A DNA stretch of 64,000 nt, from contig DASSKK010000109.1 in assembly GCA_035690495.1 (NCBI GenBank), positions 1 to 64,000 on the forward strand, given 5' to 3'. The position numbers and the translations under genes are program-made. The notes beneath the pieces were generated by a model. It had not been told where the DNA came from, did no database searches, and worked only from the letters and a program-made list of their open reading frames with translations. Each line of letters starts with the position of its first letter. Position 1 is the stretch's first letter. Shown here one piece after another: positions 23,051 to 31,240 of this stretch. Source of the stretch: DASSKK01 sp035690495. GTDB lineage: Bacteria; Actinomycetota; Actinomycetes; Propionibacteriales; Nocardioidaceae.

Positions 23051-24734
23051 CGTGGCCGGTGCGGGCGCTCCAGGTCATGGAGCCGTGCTGGAAGTCCGCG
23101 CGCTCACCGGTCGCCGTCTCGTAGTTGCCGCGGGTGGGCCAGCCGAGGTACCCGAACACGCCGCGCAGCTGCCGGTAGCGACGGCCGACCTTGCCGATCA
23201 GCACCTGGGCGCCGGTGGCGGGGCTGGCGTAGACCACCCCGCCCTGGAACTTCGCGCGCACTCCGGGCCGGCGCTTCTGCACACGGGTCACCGGCAGGCG
23301 TAGCCGTGACTTCGGGCCACCGGCGGCGCGGTAGGCGTCCAGCACGGCGCCGTAGAGCTCATGCGCGCCGGTTCGCCTGGAGTAGTAGATCCGGCCGTGC
23401 GCGAACTTCTGCGACGAGCCGTGGCGTACGCCGTACTCCCGGCTGGTCACGCGGCCGAGCTTGGAGGTGTCCCCGCCGATCTTGTGCCAGCGGGCCATGA
23501 TCGGGGTGGGGTCGATCGTGAACCAGTCCGAGCGCAGGCCGAGCACCCAGCGCAGGGTGTCGCCGGTGACCGTGGCGTCGGCCCGGGTGCCGTCGAGCAC
23601 CGCGTGCTCCACGCGGCCTTCCCAGTCGCCGTTGCCGTCGCGCTCGACGACCTCGATCCGCCGCAGCCGCCCGATCGAGGGGTAGGCGTCCTCCAGCCGG
23701 TTCGCGTCGACGGTCCGCGACCAGTCGTGCACGGGGTTGCCGGCGTAGTCGTCGTAGGGGTCCGCCTTCGCGGGCAGGTAGGGCACGCTGCCGGCCGACG
23801 TCCAGCCACCGTCGCTGGAGGAGAACTGCGCGAATGCCGCCTTGCCGTCGTAGGTGAGGATCTCGCCGCTGGTGGCGTCGACGGCGTCGTTGCTGCGCGG
23901 GTCCTCACCGTCCACGCCGCGGTAGACCTGGCAGGACGAGGTGTCGCAGATCTGGTAGTACCGGTGCGGGTGCTGGGCTCGCGACCAGGCCCCGTAGGTC
24001 CGCGCCGCGACGGCCTGGGCGCGGACGGCGGCCGGCTCCCACGAGGCGGGCATCTCGGCGGGTACGACGCCCTTGACGTACTCGTCCATGCTGAGCACGT
24101 TCACGGTGTCGCGTTTGGCCGAGCCGCGGCGCGGGGACGCCGAGCGGAGCACGCCGCGGTAGTCGTGACGGCCCGACGGCGTGAACAGCGTCAGCGGGCC
24201 GTCGGCGGAGAACTCGCCGTCGCCCACGAGCTCCTTCTTGCCGTCGGGTGTGGCCCAGGCGTGCCAGTGGCGGGTCTTGTAGCGCACGACGGTGTGGTGG
24301 TCCGGGGCGACCCGCAACCGCCAGCGACGCAACCCGGGGATGTCGGGCAGCCGGTAGGTCTGACCGTCGCCGCGGTCGCGCAGCGTCAACCCGTCGGTCG
24401 GCGCGACGACGAGGTCGGACGTGGTGTCCTCGGTGATCAGCACCCGGACGCGGCCGTGCACCTGCGCCGGCGTGGTGCCGGGGTAGTAGAAGGCGAGGAT
24501 CTGCGAGTAGTCGAGGCCCTGGCGTGCCGCGCCCTCGGCGCCGTACTGAGACATCCCGTGCCCGTGGCCGAACCCGTGGCCGCGCACCACGAGCTGCTTG
24601 TCGACCGGCACCCAGTACGACTGATCGATGCTCACCGCGCCGGGTGAACTGGCGGTGGCCGGGCCGGCGACGACCAGCCCGGACAGGAGCGCGCTCGAGC
24701 ACAGGCCGGCCACGGCCAGTGGGCGATGCCTCAT
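23025..24734 (-). CDS. Secreted SpoIID/LytB-domain protein with LGFP-type repeats
   Basis: A 569-residue exported protein. The signal peptide is at about residues 1-30 (LAVAGLCSSALLSGLVVAGP). The SpoIID/LytB domain covers about 50-390, with VRGHGFGHGHGMSQYGAEGA, MDEYVKGVVPAEMPASWEP and RAQAVAARTYG as hallmarks. The C-terminal 150 residues contain about three LGFP-like repeats (e.g. GVFGYLGWPTRGNYETATGE), which are cell-wall-binding in actinobacteria. SpoIID proteins cleave denuded peptidoglycan glycans, so a wall-remodelling role is likely. The ATG at 24734 has GAGGGGAAA 5 nt upstream. There is also a further in-frame start at 24752. Confidence 0.85.
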   Translation of the reverse strand: MRHRPLAVAGLCSSALLSGLVVAGPATASSPGAVSIDQSYWVPVDKQLVVRGHGFGHGHGMSQYGAEGAARQGLDYSQILAFYYPGTTPAQVHGRVRVLITEDTTSDLVVAPTDGLTLRDRGDGQTYRLPDIPGLRRWRLRVAPDHHTVVRYKTRHWHAWATPDGKKELVGDGEFSADGPLTLFTPSGRHDYRGVLRSASPRRGSAKRDTVNVLSMDEYVKGVVPAEMPASWEPAAVRAQAVAARTYGAWSRAQHPHRYYQICDTSSCQVYRGVDGEDPRSNDAVDATSGEILTYDGKAAFAQFSSSDGGWTSAGSVPYLPAKADPYDDYAGNPVHDWSRTVDANRLEDAYPSIGRLRRIEVVERDGNGDWEGRVEHAVLDGTRADATVTGDTLRWVLGLRSDWFTIDPTPIMARWHKIGGDTSKLGRVTSREYGVRHGSSQKFAHGRIYYSRRTGAHELYGAVLDAYRAAGGPKSRLRLPVTRVQKRRPGVRAKFQGGVVYASPATGAQVLIGKVGRRYRQLRGVFGYLGWPTRGNYETATGERADFQHGSMTWSARTGHVTVHPRPH

Positions 24735-24961
24735 CCGGTTTCCCCTCACCACCCGGCACAGGGAGCCCGCGCCGGGCTTCCCTCCCGACGCGGCCTGTGA
24801 CGGATGATCATTTCAGTTGTTCGAGTGACAGCAGATTATGCAGGGAATAGCGATGCGGACTATCCAAAATCGGAAATCCATTGAACTACCGATATGTAAT
24901 TCTCAAGACGTAATTCATTGCTCTCCGATATCGGCCCGAGGGCGGCCCACCTGACCGCGGG

Positions 24962-24977
24962 TACGGTCGGGCTCATG
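24962..24977 (+). promoter_or_regulatory. Leaderless-type promoter of the Gly-rich membrane protein
   Basis: TACGGT at 24962-24967, 7 nt, then ATG at 24975. The 24735-24961 gap upstream is notably AT-rich around 24800-24930 and shows no gene. Confidence 0.45.
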
Positions 24978-25826
24978 GAGTGGGTCGTGTTGATCGTCGT
25001 GGTGCTGGGCGTGGTCGTGCTGGTCACGCAGAACCGCGCGCGCAACCGGCGGCGCGAGCAGGTCGCCGACCGTGATGCCGCCGAGCTCGCCTCGGTGCGC
25101 AGGATGACCGAGGAGGACGTGACCCGGTTCGGCGAGGAGCTGCAACGGCTGGACGACGACATGCTCACCGAGAACCTCGACGAGGCCACCCGGCAGGACT
25201 ACCAGCGCGCTCTGTCGAGCTACGAGGCGGCCGGTTCGTCACTGGCCCAGGTGCGCGACCCCGACGACATCCGGCACGTGACCACCGCCCTCGAAGACGG
25301 CCGGTACGCCGTGACCTGCGTGCGGGCACGCGTCGCCGGGGAAGCGCTGCCGACGCGCCGGCCACCGTGCTTCTTCAACCCGGCGCACGGCCCTTCGACC
25401 ACCGACATCGAGTGGGCGCCCCCCGGCGGCAAGCCCCGACAGATCCCGGTCTGCGCCGCCGACCAGGACCGCGTCGCCCAAGGGGCCGAGCCCGACGTCC
25501 GCACGGTGCAGCAAGGAGCCCAGCGGGTGCCCTACTGGCAGGCCGGCCGTGCGTACGCGCCGTGGGCGTCGGGCTACTACGGCGGCTACGCGACCAGCGG
25601 CCTGCTGCCGGGCTTCCTGCTGGGCAGCATGCTCGCGCCGGGCTGGGGCGGTGGGTTCATGGGAGACCCCTTCGGCGCCGACGGGAGCGACGATCCCGGC
25701 GGCTTCGACGGCGGAGGCGATGGATCCGGTGGCGGCGACTTCGGCGATGGCGGTGGGGGCGACTTCGGCGGCGGCGACTTCGGCGGGGACTTCGGCGACT
25801 TCGGTGGCGGCGGATTCGACCTGTGA
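24975..25826 (+). CDS. Membrane-anchored protein with Gly/Asp-rich tail, unknown function
   Basis: A 283-residue protein. One N-terminal membrane helix (EWVVLIVVVLGVVVLVTQN, residues 2-20) is followed by a basic stop-transfer RARNRRREQ. A helical cytosolic region (about 30-110) follows, then a Cys-containing part with PPCFFNPAHG and PVCAADQDR, and a long low-complexity Gly/Asp/Phe tail (about 225-283; GGGDFGGDFGDFGGGG). This overall layout is common in uncharacterised actinobacterial proteins. I do not recognise a function. It lies upstream of the toxin-antitoxin pair but has a separate promoter. Confidence 0.7.
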   Translation: MEWVVLIVVVLGVVVLVTQNRARNRRREQVADRDAAELASVRRMTEEDVTRFGEELQRLDDDMLTENLDEATRQDYQRALSSYEAAGSSLAQVRDPDDIRHVTTALEDGRYAVTCVRARVAGEALPTRRPPCFFNPAHGPSTTDIEWAPPGGKPRQIPVCAADQDRVAQGAEPDVRTVQQGAQRVPYWQAGRAYAPWASGYYGGYATSGLLPGFLLGSMLAPGWGGGFMGDPFGADGSDDPGGFDGGGDGSGGGDFGDGGGGDFGGGDFGGDFGDFGGGGFDL

Positions 25827-25843
25827 CGCCGGCGATGCGCTAC

Positions 25844-25860
25844 AGCGCTACACTAGCGCT
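25844..25860 (+). promoter_or_regulatory. Operator/promoter of the FitAB/VapBC-like module
   Basis: AGCGCTA and TAGCGCT form a perfect 7-3-7 inverted repeat at 25844-25860. It encloses the -10 box TACACT (25849-25854) and ends directly at the ATG. Binding by the antitoxin or the complex would block a leaderless transcript. Confidence 0.65.
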
Positions 25861-26097
25861 ATGGCGACCATCCAAATCCGGGAGATCCCAGAGGATGCCT
25901 ACGAGGTCATCCGCAAGCGCGCCCGCAGAGCGGGACGTTCGCTCCAGTCCTATATGCGCGACGTGGTCGTCGACTTCGCCGGCCACCCGACGACCGAGGA
26001 GGCACTGGCCGCGATGACCGCCGTCCGCGAGACCAGCGACGCCCCCGGCGCCACCGCCGAGTCGATCCTCGCCGATCTGGCCGCCGACCGGCGGTGA
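25861..26097 (+). CDS. FitA/VapB-like ribbon-helix-helix antitoxin
   Basis: A 78-residue protein. MATIQIREIPEDAYEVIRKR is the RHH beta-strand and first helix, AGRSLQSYMRDVVVDFA is the second helix, and the acidic Ala-rich C-terminal tail (about 45-78) would wrap the toxin. It overlaps the downstream PIN toxin gene by 4 nt, the usual antitoxin-first order. The RHH dimer would bind the palindrome that covers its own -10 box. The FitA/VapB assignment rests on the N-terminal pattern and gene pairing. Confidence 0.85.
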   Translation: MATIQIREIPEDAYEVIRKRARRAGRSLQSYMRDVVVDFAGHPTTEEALAAMTAVRETSDAPGATAESILADLAADRR

Positions 26098-26501
26098 GCG
26101 ACTACGTGATCGACGCGTCCGCCGTCGTGCTCGCATTGAGCGGCAAGTCCACGGGGAGCGAGGCGCTCAGGGCGCGGCTGCCCGGGATGCACTTGCATGC
26201 GCCCCACCTCGTCGACGCCGAGGTGGGCAACGTGCTGCGTCGACACGAACGAGCCGGCCTGATCAGCGAGCGGGACGCGTCGACGGCATTGGCGGTGGCA
26301 CCGGCACTCGTCCACCATCGTTATCCGCATATCGGACCGCTCGGGGAACGAGCCTGGCAGCGTCGGCACAACCTCACGTACTACGACGCCCTCTACGTCA
26401 CGCTCGCCGAGCACCTCGGCGCTCCGCTGCTGACGTGTGATGCCCGGCTCAGCAGAGCGTCGGGACCAATGGTTCGCGTCGAGCTCGTCGAAGAGATCTA
26501 G
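26094..26501 (+). CDS. PIN-domain ribonuclease toxin (VapC-like)
   Basis: A 135-residue PIN toxin expected to cleave RNA with Mg2+ when freed from the antitoxin. The acidic residues are visible: Asp in YVIDASAVVLAL near residue 7, Glu in HLVDAEVGNVLRR near 42, Asp in TYYDALYVTLAE near 98, and Asp in LLTCDARLSRA near 116. The GTG start overlaps the antitoxin stop. The 3' end overlaps lpdA by 4 bp, with the genes convergent. Confidence 0.88.
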   Translation: MSDYVIDASAVVLALSGKSTGSEALRARLPGMHLHAPHLVDAEVGNVLRRHERAGLISERDASTALAVAPALVHHRYPHIGPLGERAWQRRHNLTYYDALYVTLAEHLGAPLLTCDARLSRASGPMVRVELVEEI

Positions 26502-27883
26502 CGCACCTTGTGCAGCCGTCGGGCGGCCTCGGCGATCGAGCCGCTCATCGACGGATAGACCGTGAACGCCTTCGACAGCTGGTCGGCGGTCATGCTCTGC
26601 GCAACAGCGATGGCGACCGGGTGGATCAGCTCGCTGGCACGCGGGCCCACCACGACGCCGCCGACCACGATGCCCGTGCCCGGGCGGGCGAACAGCTTGA
26701 CGAAGCCGTCGCGCACGCCTTGCATCTTCGCGCGCGGGTTGCCCGACAGCGGCAGCGTGACAACCTCCGCGGTGATGTCGCCTGCCTCCACCGAGCTCTG
26801 CGTCCAACCGACGGTGGCGATCTCGGGAGCGGTGAACACGTTCGAGGCGACGGTCTTCAGGTCCAGTGGCGCGACCGCGTCGCCAAGGGCATGCCACATC
26901 GCGATGCGGCCCTGCATGGCGGCCACGGAGGCGAGCATGAGCACGCCGGTGCAGTCGCCGGCGGCATAGACCCCGCGTGCCGATGTGCGCGACACGCGGT
27001 CGACCTCGACGTACCCGCCCGCCTCGAGCCGGACGCCCGCTTCCTCGAGCCCGAGGCCGGCGGTGTTCGGCACCGAGCCGATCGCGAGCATGCAGTGCGA
27101 GCCCTCGACCTCGCGTCCGTCGGTGAGCCGGACGCGCACCCCCGCACCGGTGCGCGTGACAGACGCCATCCGCGACGTGGACAGCACCTCCATGCCACGC
27201 CGCTTGAAGACCCCTTCCAGGACCTGCGCGGCGTCGGCGTCCTCGCCGGGGAGCACCCGGTCCCGGCTGGACACCAGCGTGACGTCGGCACCGAGGGCGT
27301 TGTAGGCGCTGGCGAACTCCGCGCCGGTCACGCCGGAGCCGACCACGATCAGCCTCTCAGGAAGCTCGTCGAGGTCGTAGACCTGCTCCCAGGTGAGGAT
27401 CCGCTCACCGTCCGGTTGCGCGGTCTCCTGCACCCGCGGCCTGGCGCCGGTGGCCAGCAGCACGAAGTCGGCGTCCAGGGTCTCCTCACCGCCGTCGGCG
27501 GCTTCCACGACCACCCGCTGACTGCCTTCCAGCCGCCCGCGGGCCCGCAGCACCCGCACGCCTTCGCGGGCGAGCCTGCGCTCGATGTCGGCCGACTGGG
27601 CCGAGGCGAGGCCGAGCACCCGGCGGTTGACCTGGCCCAGATCGACCTGCAGGGCGCCGTCGGCGTTGCGGAAGCTCACGCCGAGCTCGGCGGCCTCCTC
27701 CATCTCCCCCATCAGCTCCGCGGTGGCGATCAACGTCTTGCTCGGCACGCAGTCGGTGAGCACGGCCGACCCGCCGACCCCGTCGCGGTCGACGACGGTC
27801 ACCTCCGCGTCGAGCTGCGCCGCGACGAGAGCCGCCTCGTAACCGCCTGGTCCGCCGCCGACTATCACCACACGATTCGCCAC
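26498..27883 (-). CDS. lpdA: LpdA-type NAD(P)H quinone dehydrogenase
   Basis: A 461-residue FAD protein of the pyridine nucleotide-disulphide reductase family. The FAD motif is VVIVGGGPGGYEAALVAA and the NAD motif is IVVGSGVTGAEFASAYNALG. The usual CxxxxC redox pair is reduced to one Cys in GGSAVLTDCVPSKTL. The C-terminal dimer domain ends SIAEAARRLHKVR. Loss of the disulphide marks LpdA (Rv3303c-like) quinone reductases rather than lipoamide dehydrogenase. The GTG at 27883 aligns with the mycobacterial start; an ATG at 27892 is possible. An IS630-type element lies about 40 bp upstream in its regulatory region. Confidence 0.88.
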   Translation of the reverse strand: MANRVVIVGGGPGGYEAALVAAQLDAEVTVVDRDGVGGSAVLTDCVPSKTLIATAELMGEMEEAAELGVSFRNADGALQVDLGQVNRRVLGLASAQSADIERRLAREGVRVLRARGRLEGSQRVVVEAADGGEETLDADFVLLATGARPRVQETAQPDGERILTWEQVYDLDELPERLIVVGSGVTGAEFASAYNALGADVTLVSSRDRVLPGEDADAAQVLEGVFKRRGMEVLSTSRMASVTRTGAGVRVRLTDGREVEGSHCMLAIGSVPNTAGLGLEEAGVRLEAGGYVEVDRVSRTSARGVYAAGDCTGVLMLASVAAMQGRIAMWHALGDAVAPLDLKTVASNVFTAPEIATVGWTQSSVEAGDITAEVVTLPLSGNPRAKMQGVRDGFVKLFARPGTGIVVGGVVVGPRASELIHPVAIAVAQSMTADQLSKAFTVYPSMSGSIAEAARRLHKVR

Positions 27884-27930
27884 GCCCACCATTGTCCCGT
27901 GGGCCGGCTGCGGTGGCCAATCCGGGCAGT

Positions 27931-29099
27931 TAAAGACCTTTCGGTAATTGAGTGACTAGCGGTCATAGAGAAAGGCCCGTGTGGGCGAGGAACGCAAAAC
28001 ACAGGTCGTAGCTGGAGCCGACGCGCTCCAGGCCGGTCTCGGCCGCGGCGTGGGCCTCGTCGATGGTGTCCGGGCACAGGTTGGCCAGTTCGACGGTCTT
28101 GACGTTGCCCCAGACCATCTCGATGGGGTTGATGTCGTGGGCGTAGCCGGGTAGCCGCTCGACGCGCAGCCAGTCACGCTGGGTGGTGATCCAGGCGGTC
28201 ATGGCTTTGGACTTGTGCGAGGGCAGGTTGTCCCAGATCAGGGTGATCTTGTCGGCGCCGAACTGGGCGTGCAGGTCGGTGAGGAACTCGATCAGCGAGT
28301 CGGTGTTGTAGGAGCCTGGCTTGATCTGGAACAACAAGGCGGCTTCGCTGGCGTCGGGTCGGTAGGCCAGTGCGCCGGACATCGACAGGCGGGTCCAGGA
28401 GAAGCGGTGCCGCAGCACCGGGGTCTGGCCTTTCGGCGCCCAGGTGCCTCTCACCGGGGGAGGAGGGAGAACCCGCTCTCGTCTTGGAAGACGATCCAGG
28501 CGCCGCGGCGCCGCGCGCTTTTTTTATCCGCGGCCAGTCCTTCTTGACCCAGGTGGCGATCGCCTCGTCGTTGCGCTCGACCGCTCGCCGCGCCGGACGC
28601 TGTCTGCTCCAGCCCAGCCGCTCGCGCAGCACGGTCCAGGTCTGGGTCTGTGAGTAGCGCACCCCGCTCACCTGCTCGATTACGTCGGCCACCCGGGCCA
28701 GCGTCCACATCTCGGTCGGGAACCCGTTCGCCCGGGGCCCCTTGACCAGCGCCGCCTCGACCTCGGCCAGCTGCTCCTCGGACAGCTTGGGCAACCGGCC
28801 GGCACGGCCCGCGCCGGCCAACCCCTTCTTCCCTTCGGCCAAGAACGCCTTATGCCACCGCGAAGCGGTCTGCGCGGAGACACCGAGCTTGGTGACCACG
28901 TCGATCTGCCGCTTGCCCTTGGCGAACATGTCCGCCGCGGCCATCCGACGCTTCTTCAGCGCATATGGGTCCCGCCGCTGGCGCACCCGGGCACTCCTAC
29001 CAGATCGGTGCTTGGCCGCGGTTCTCGCCACACGTTGATTCTCCTACACACAAAGGCGGTTCTCGCGCACCGAATCACCCTAATACCGAAACATCTTTA
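27931..29099 (-). mobile_element. IS630-family insertion sequence with TA target duplication
   Basis: The element (27933-29097) is flanked by TA at 27931-27932 and 29098-29099, as expected for IS630/Tc1-type insertion. The terminal inverted repeats are 27933-27955 and 29075-29097, matching at 18 of 23 bases (both start AAGA and share TTTCGGTA and GTGA). It carries one minus-strand transposase split over three frames. It sits between lpdA and the gamma-glutamylcyclotransferase gene, within the region expected to hold their divergent promoters. Confidence 0.85.
27963..29031 (-). pseudogene. IS630-family transposase, frameshifted
   Basis: The first part (29031 to about 28520, GTG start, AGGAGAA ribosome site) encodes a basic N-terminus and the helix-turn-helix region (QIDVVTKLGVSAQTASRWHK, TWTVLRERLGWSRQRPARRA). 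At a run of seven A (minus strand, 28525-28519) a -1 shift gives GAWIVFQDESGFSLLP, the first catalytic Asp, but that frame stops at 28451. The last frame (to 27963) holds ITLIWDNLPSHKSKAM and DINPIEMVWGNVK with the other catalytic Asp and Glu. A second -1 shift, or one extra C in the five-C run at 28456-28460, is needed. The first shift looks programmed; the second looks like a disabling mutation or sequencing error. Confidence 0.8.
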
Positions 29100-29106
29100 G
29101 CGCCGC

Positions 29107-29121
29107 TAGGCTGCCTGCGTG
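29107..29121 (+). promoter_or_regulatory. Leaderless-type promoter next to the IS630 end
   Basis: TAGGCT at 29107-29112, 6 nt, then GTG at 29119. Only 7 bp separate the IS end (TA at 29098-29099) from this -10 box, so the original -35 region has been replaced by IS sequence. Confidence 0.5.
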
Positions 29122-29571
29122 CCTCTGTACGCCGCCTACGGGTCGAACCTGGATCCGCGCCGGATGCTCGAGCGCTGCCCGCACTCCCCGCTGCGCGGCA
29201 CCGGCTGGCTGACGGGCTGGCGGCTCACGTTCGGCGGCGAGGAGCACGGCTGGGACGGCGCCCTCCCGACGCTCGTCGAGGACCTCCTCGAGCAGGTCTT
29301 CGTCGGCTTGTACGACGTGCGCGGCGCCGACGCACGACGCTTGGACGAGTGGGAGAGCGTCGACACCGGGCTGTACCGCAAGGTCCACCTCCGGGTCGCG
29401 ACGCTGACCGGCGAGCAGCTCGCCTGGGCCTACGTGCTCGACGCCTACGAGGGCGGCCTTCCGTCCGCGGCGACCCTGGCGATCATCGCCGACGCCGCGG
29501 AAGCCGCAGACGCTCCGGCCGACTATGTGGCTGCGCTGCGCGCCCGGCCCACCCGTGTCGACATGGCCTAG
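29119..29571 (+). CDS. Gamma-glutamylcyclotransferase-fold protein
   Basis: A 150-residue GGCT/AIG2-like protein. LYAAYGSNLDPRRMLERCP is the conserved YGSNL substrate-binding loop at residues 3-20. GLYDVRGADARRLDEWESV and the acidic WAYVLDAYEGGLPS region fit the family. Such enzymes release 5-oxoproline from gamma-glutamyl compounds; the precise substrate is unknown. The GTG start follows a TAGGCT box by 6 nt. Its TAG stop forms part of the -10 box of the next gene. Confidence 0.82.
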   Translation: MPLYAAYGSNLDPRRMLERCPHSPLRGTGWLTGWRLTFGGEEHGWDGALPTLVEDLLEQVFVGLYDVRGADARRLDEWESVDTGLYRKVHLRVATLTGEQLAWAYVLDAYEGGLPSAATLAIIADAAEAADAPADYVAALRARPTRVDMA

Positions 29572-29583
29572 GCTGCCCCGATG
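29569..29583 (+). promoter_or_regulatory. Leaderless-type promoter of the purine nucleoside phosphorylase
   Basis: TAGGCT at 29569-29574 starts with the stop codon of the preceding gene. Six nt later comes ATG at 29581. Confidence 0.5.
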
Positions 29584-30393
29584 ACAAGTCCAGCGACCGG
29601 CACCGATCCGCACGCCCTGGCCCGCGAGGCGGCCGACGCACTCCGCGAACGCACCGGCGTCGACAAGCACGACGTCGCCCTGGTGATGGGATCGGGCTGG
29701 ATGCCGGCCGCCGACGCGCTCGGTGAGGCGACCGCCGAGATCGCCACCACCGACCTGCCCGGGTTCGCTCCTCCGGCCGTCGAAGGGCATCCGGGGAGGA
29801 TCCGCTCGGTGACCTGCGGGGAGACCAGGGCGCTGGTGTTCCTCGGCCGCACGCACCTCTACGAAGGGATCGGCGTACGTCCGGTCGTGCACAACGTGCG
29901 CACCGCAGCAGCCGCGGGGTGCCGGACGGTCGTGCTCACCAACGGGGCCGGCGGTCTGAACGTGGACTGGGTGCCGGGCACGCCGGTGCTGATCAGCGAC
30001 CACCTGAACCTGACAGCGACCTCACCGCTCGAGGGAGCCACGTTCATCGACCTCACCGACCTCTACAGCGCCCGGCTGCGCGAGCTGTGCCGCCAGGTCG
30101 CCCCGGAGATGCCCGAAGGCGTCTACGCACAGCTGCCCGGTCCCCACTACGAGACCCCTGCCGAGGTCGGCATGGTCCGTGCCATGGGCGGGCACATCGT
30201 CGGCATGTCGACCGCGCTCGAGGCGATCGCCGCCCGCGAGGCCGGGCTGGAGGTGCTCGGCATCTCCCTGGTGACGAACCCGGCGGCCGGGGTCACCGGT
30301 GAGCCGTTGGACCACGAAGAGGTGCTGCGTGCGGGCAACGCCGCGGCGACGCGGATGGGTGCCCTGCTGGCGACGATCGTGCCGAGGATCTGA
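29581..30393 (+). CDS. deoD: Purine nucleoside phosphorylase (trimeric type)
   Basis: A 270-residue enzyme that splits inosine and guanosine (and deoxy forms) with phosphate to base and (deoxy)ribose 1-phosphate. VALVMGSGWMPAAD is the phosphate loop, and EGHPGRIRSVTCGETRALVFLGRTHLYEG carries the phosphate-binding Arg and His (residues about 70-98). LTNGAGGLN binds purine (Asn), and GPHYETPAEVGM is a further family motif. This is the low-mass trimeric PNP, like mycobacterial DeoD (Rv3307). It is followed by pmmB as in Mycobacterium, with one SDR gene between. Confidence 0.93.
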   Translation: MTSPATGTDPHALAREAADALRERTGVDKHDVALVMGSGWMPAADALGEATAEIATTDLPGFAPPAVEGHPGRIRSVTCGETRALVFLGRTHLYEGIGVRPVVHNVRTAAAAGCRTVVLTNGAGGLNVDWVPGTPVLISDHLNLTATSPLEGATFIDLTDLYSARLRELCRQVAPEMPEGVYAQLPGPHYETPAEVGMVRAMGGHIVGMSTALEAIAAREAGLEVLGISLVTNPAAGVTGEPLDHEEVLRAGNAAATRMGALLATIVPRI

Positions 30394-30398
30394 CCCGG

Positions 30399-31202
30399 AT
30401 GCGCGTGCTGGTCAGCGGCGCCGCCGGGAGCATCGGTCAGGTCGCCTGCGCAGGGTTGGCCGACCGCGGCCACGACATCGCCGGGCTCGACCTCGTCGTG
30501 CGCCCGGCCAGCCTCGCCGTCGACGACTGGCACGTCGCCGACTGCACGGACCCGGCCGCGGTGGACGCCGTGATGAGCGACACCGCACCCGACGCGGTGA
30601 TCCACCTCGCAGGCATTCCCACCGAGACGTCGCTGCCCGACTCGCTTCACTCGCACGTGGTGAGCACCGGCGCCCTTCTGGAGGCGATGGTCGGCCACGG
30701 CGTCAGCAGGATCGTCTACGCCAGCAGCAACCACGCCGTCGGTCGTACGCCGCGCACGGACCTGCTCGGCAACGACGTGCGCACTCGCCCGGACACCTGC
30801 TACGGCGTCGCCAAGGTCGCCGCGGAGGCGCTGCTCTCGATGTACGTCGACCGGCACCGCATCGACGCGGTCGCCTGCCGGATCGGAAGCTTCCTCGCCG
30901 AGCCGGAGACGCGCCGGAGTCTGTCCACGTGGCTGTCACACGACGACGCGGTGCGGATGTTCGACGCGGCGCTGACCTGCCCGGACCCCGGTTTCGCGGT
31001 GATCTACGGCATCTCCGCCAACACCCGCGGCTGGTGGGACCTCGGCCCCGGGCACGCCATCGGCTACCACCCGGAGGACGACGCCGAGGCGTGGGCGTCA
31101 CGGGTAGAGGCCACCCCCGCCGACGAGGACGACCGCGCGGAGGCCGAGCACGTCGGCGGTCCCTACGCCACCGCTCGATTCGAGCGGCCGCTGTTCGGCT
31201 GA
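30399..31202 (+). CDS. NAD-dependent epimerase/dehydratase, uronate-dehydrogenase-like
   Basis: A 267-residue extended SDR. MRVLVSGAAGSIGQVACAGL is the GxxGxxG NAD motif and DTCYGVAKVAAEALLSMYV has the catalytic Tyr and Lys. Later features, RIGSFLAEPETRRSLSTWLSHDD, GISANTRGWWD and AIGYHPEDDAE, are those I associate with uronate dehydrogenases (oxidation of glucuronate or galacturonate to lactones). It lies 5 bp after the PNP stop and is probably co-transcribed. Its place in a nucleoside cluster gives no direct support for uronate use. Confidence 0.72.
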   Translation: MRVLVSGAAGSIGQVACAGLADRGHDIAGLDLVVRPASLAVDDWHVADCTDPAAVDAVMSDTAPDAVIHLAGIPTETSLPDSLHSHVVSTGALLEAMVGHGVSRIVYASSNHAVGRTPRTDLLGNDVRTRPDTCYGVAKVAAEALLSMYVDRHRIDAVACRIGSFLAEPETRRSLSTWLSHDDAVRMFDAALTCPDPGFAVIYGISANTRGWWDLGPGHAIGYHPEDDAEAWASRVEATPADEDDRAEAEHVGGPYATARFERPLFG

Positions 31203-31225
31203 GTCCTCCCGCGCGCAGGTGCCGT

Positions 31226-31240
31226 TAGGCTGCGGCGGTG
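31226..31240 (+). promoter_or_regulatory. Leaderless-type promoter of pmmB
   Basis: TAGGCT at 31226-31231, 6 nt, then GTG at 31238. Confidence 0.5.

Noticed and set aside
24735..24961. A small gene in the AT-rich gap before the Gly-rich membrane protein.
   Set aside because: Frames are short, have no ribosome site and no recognisable product. The AT-rich stretch is better read as promoter-type DNA.
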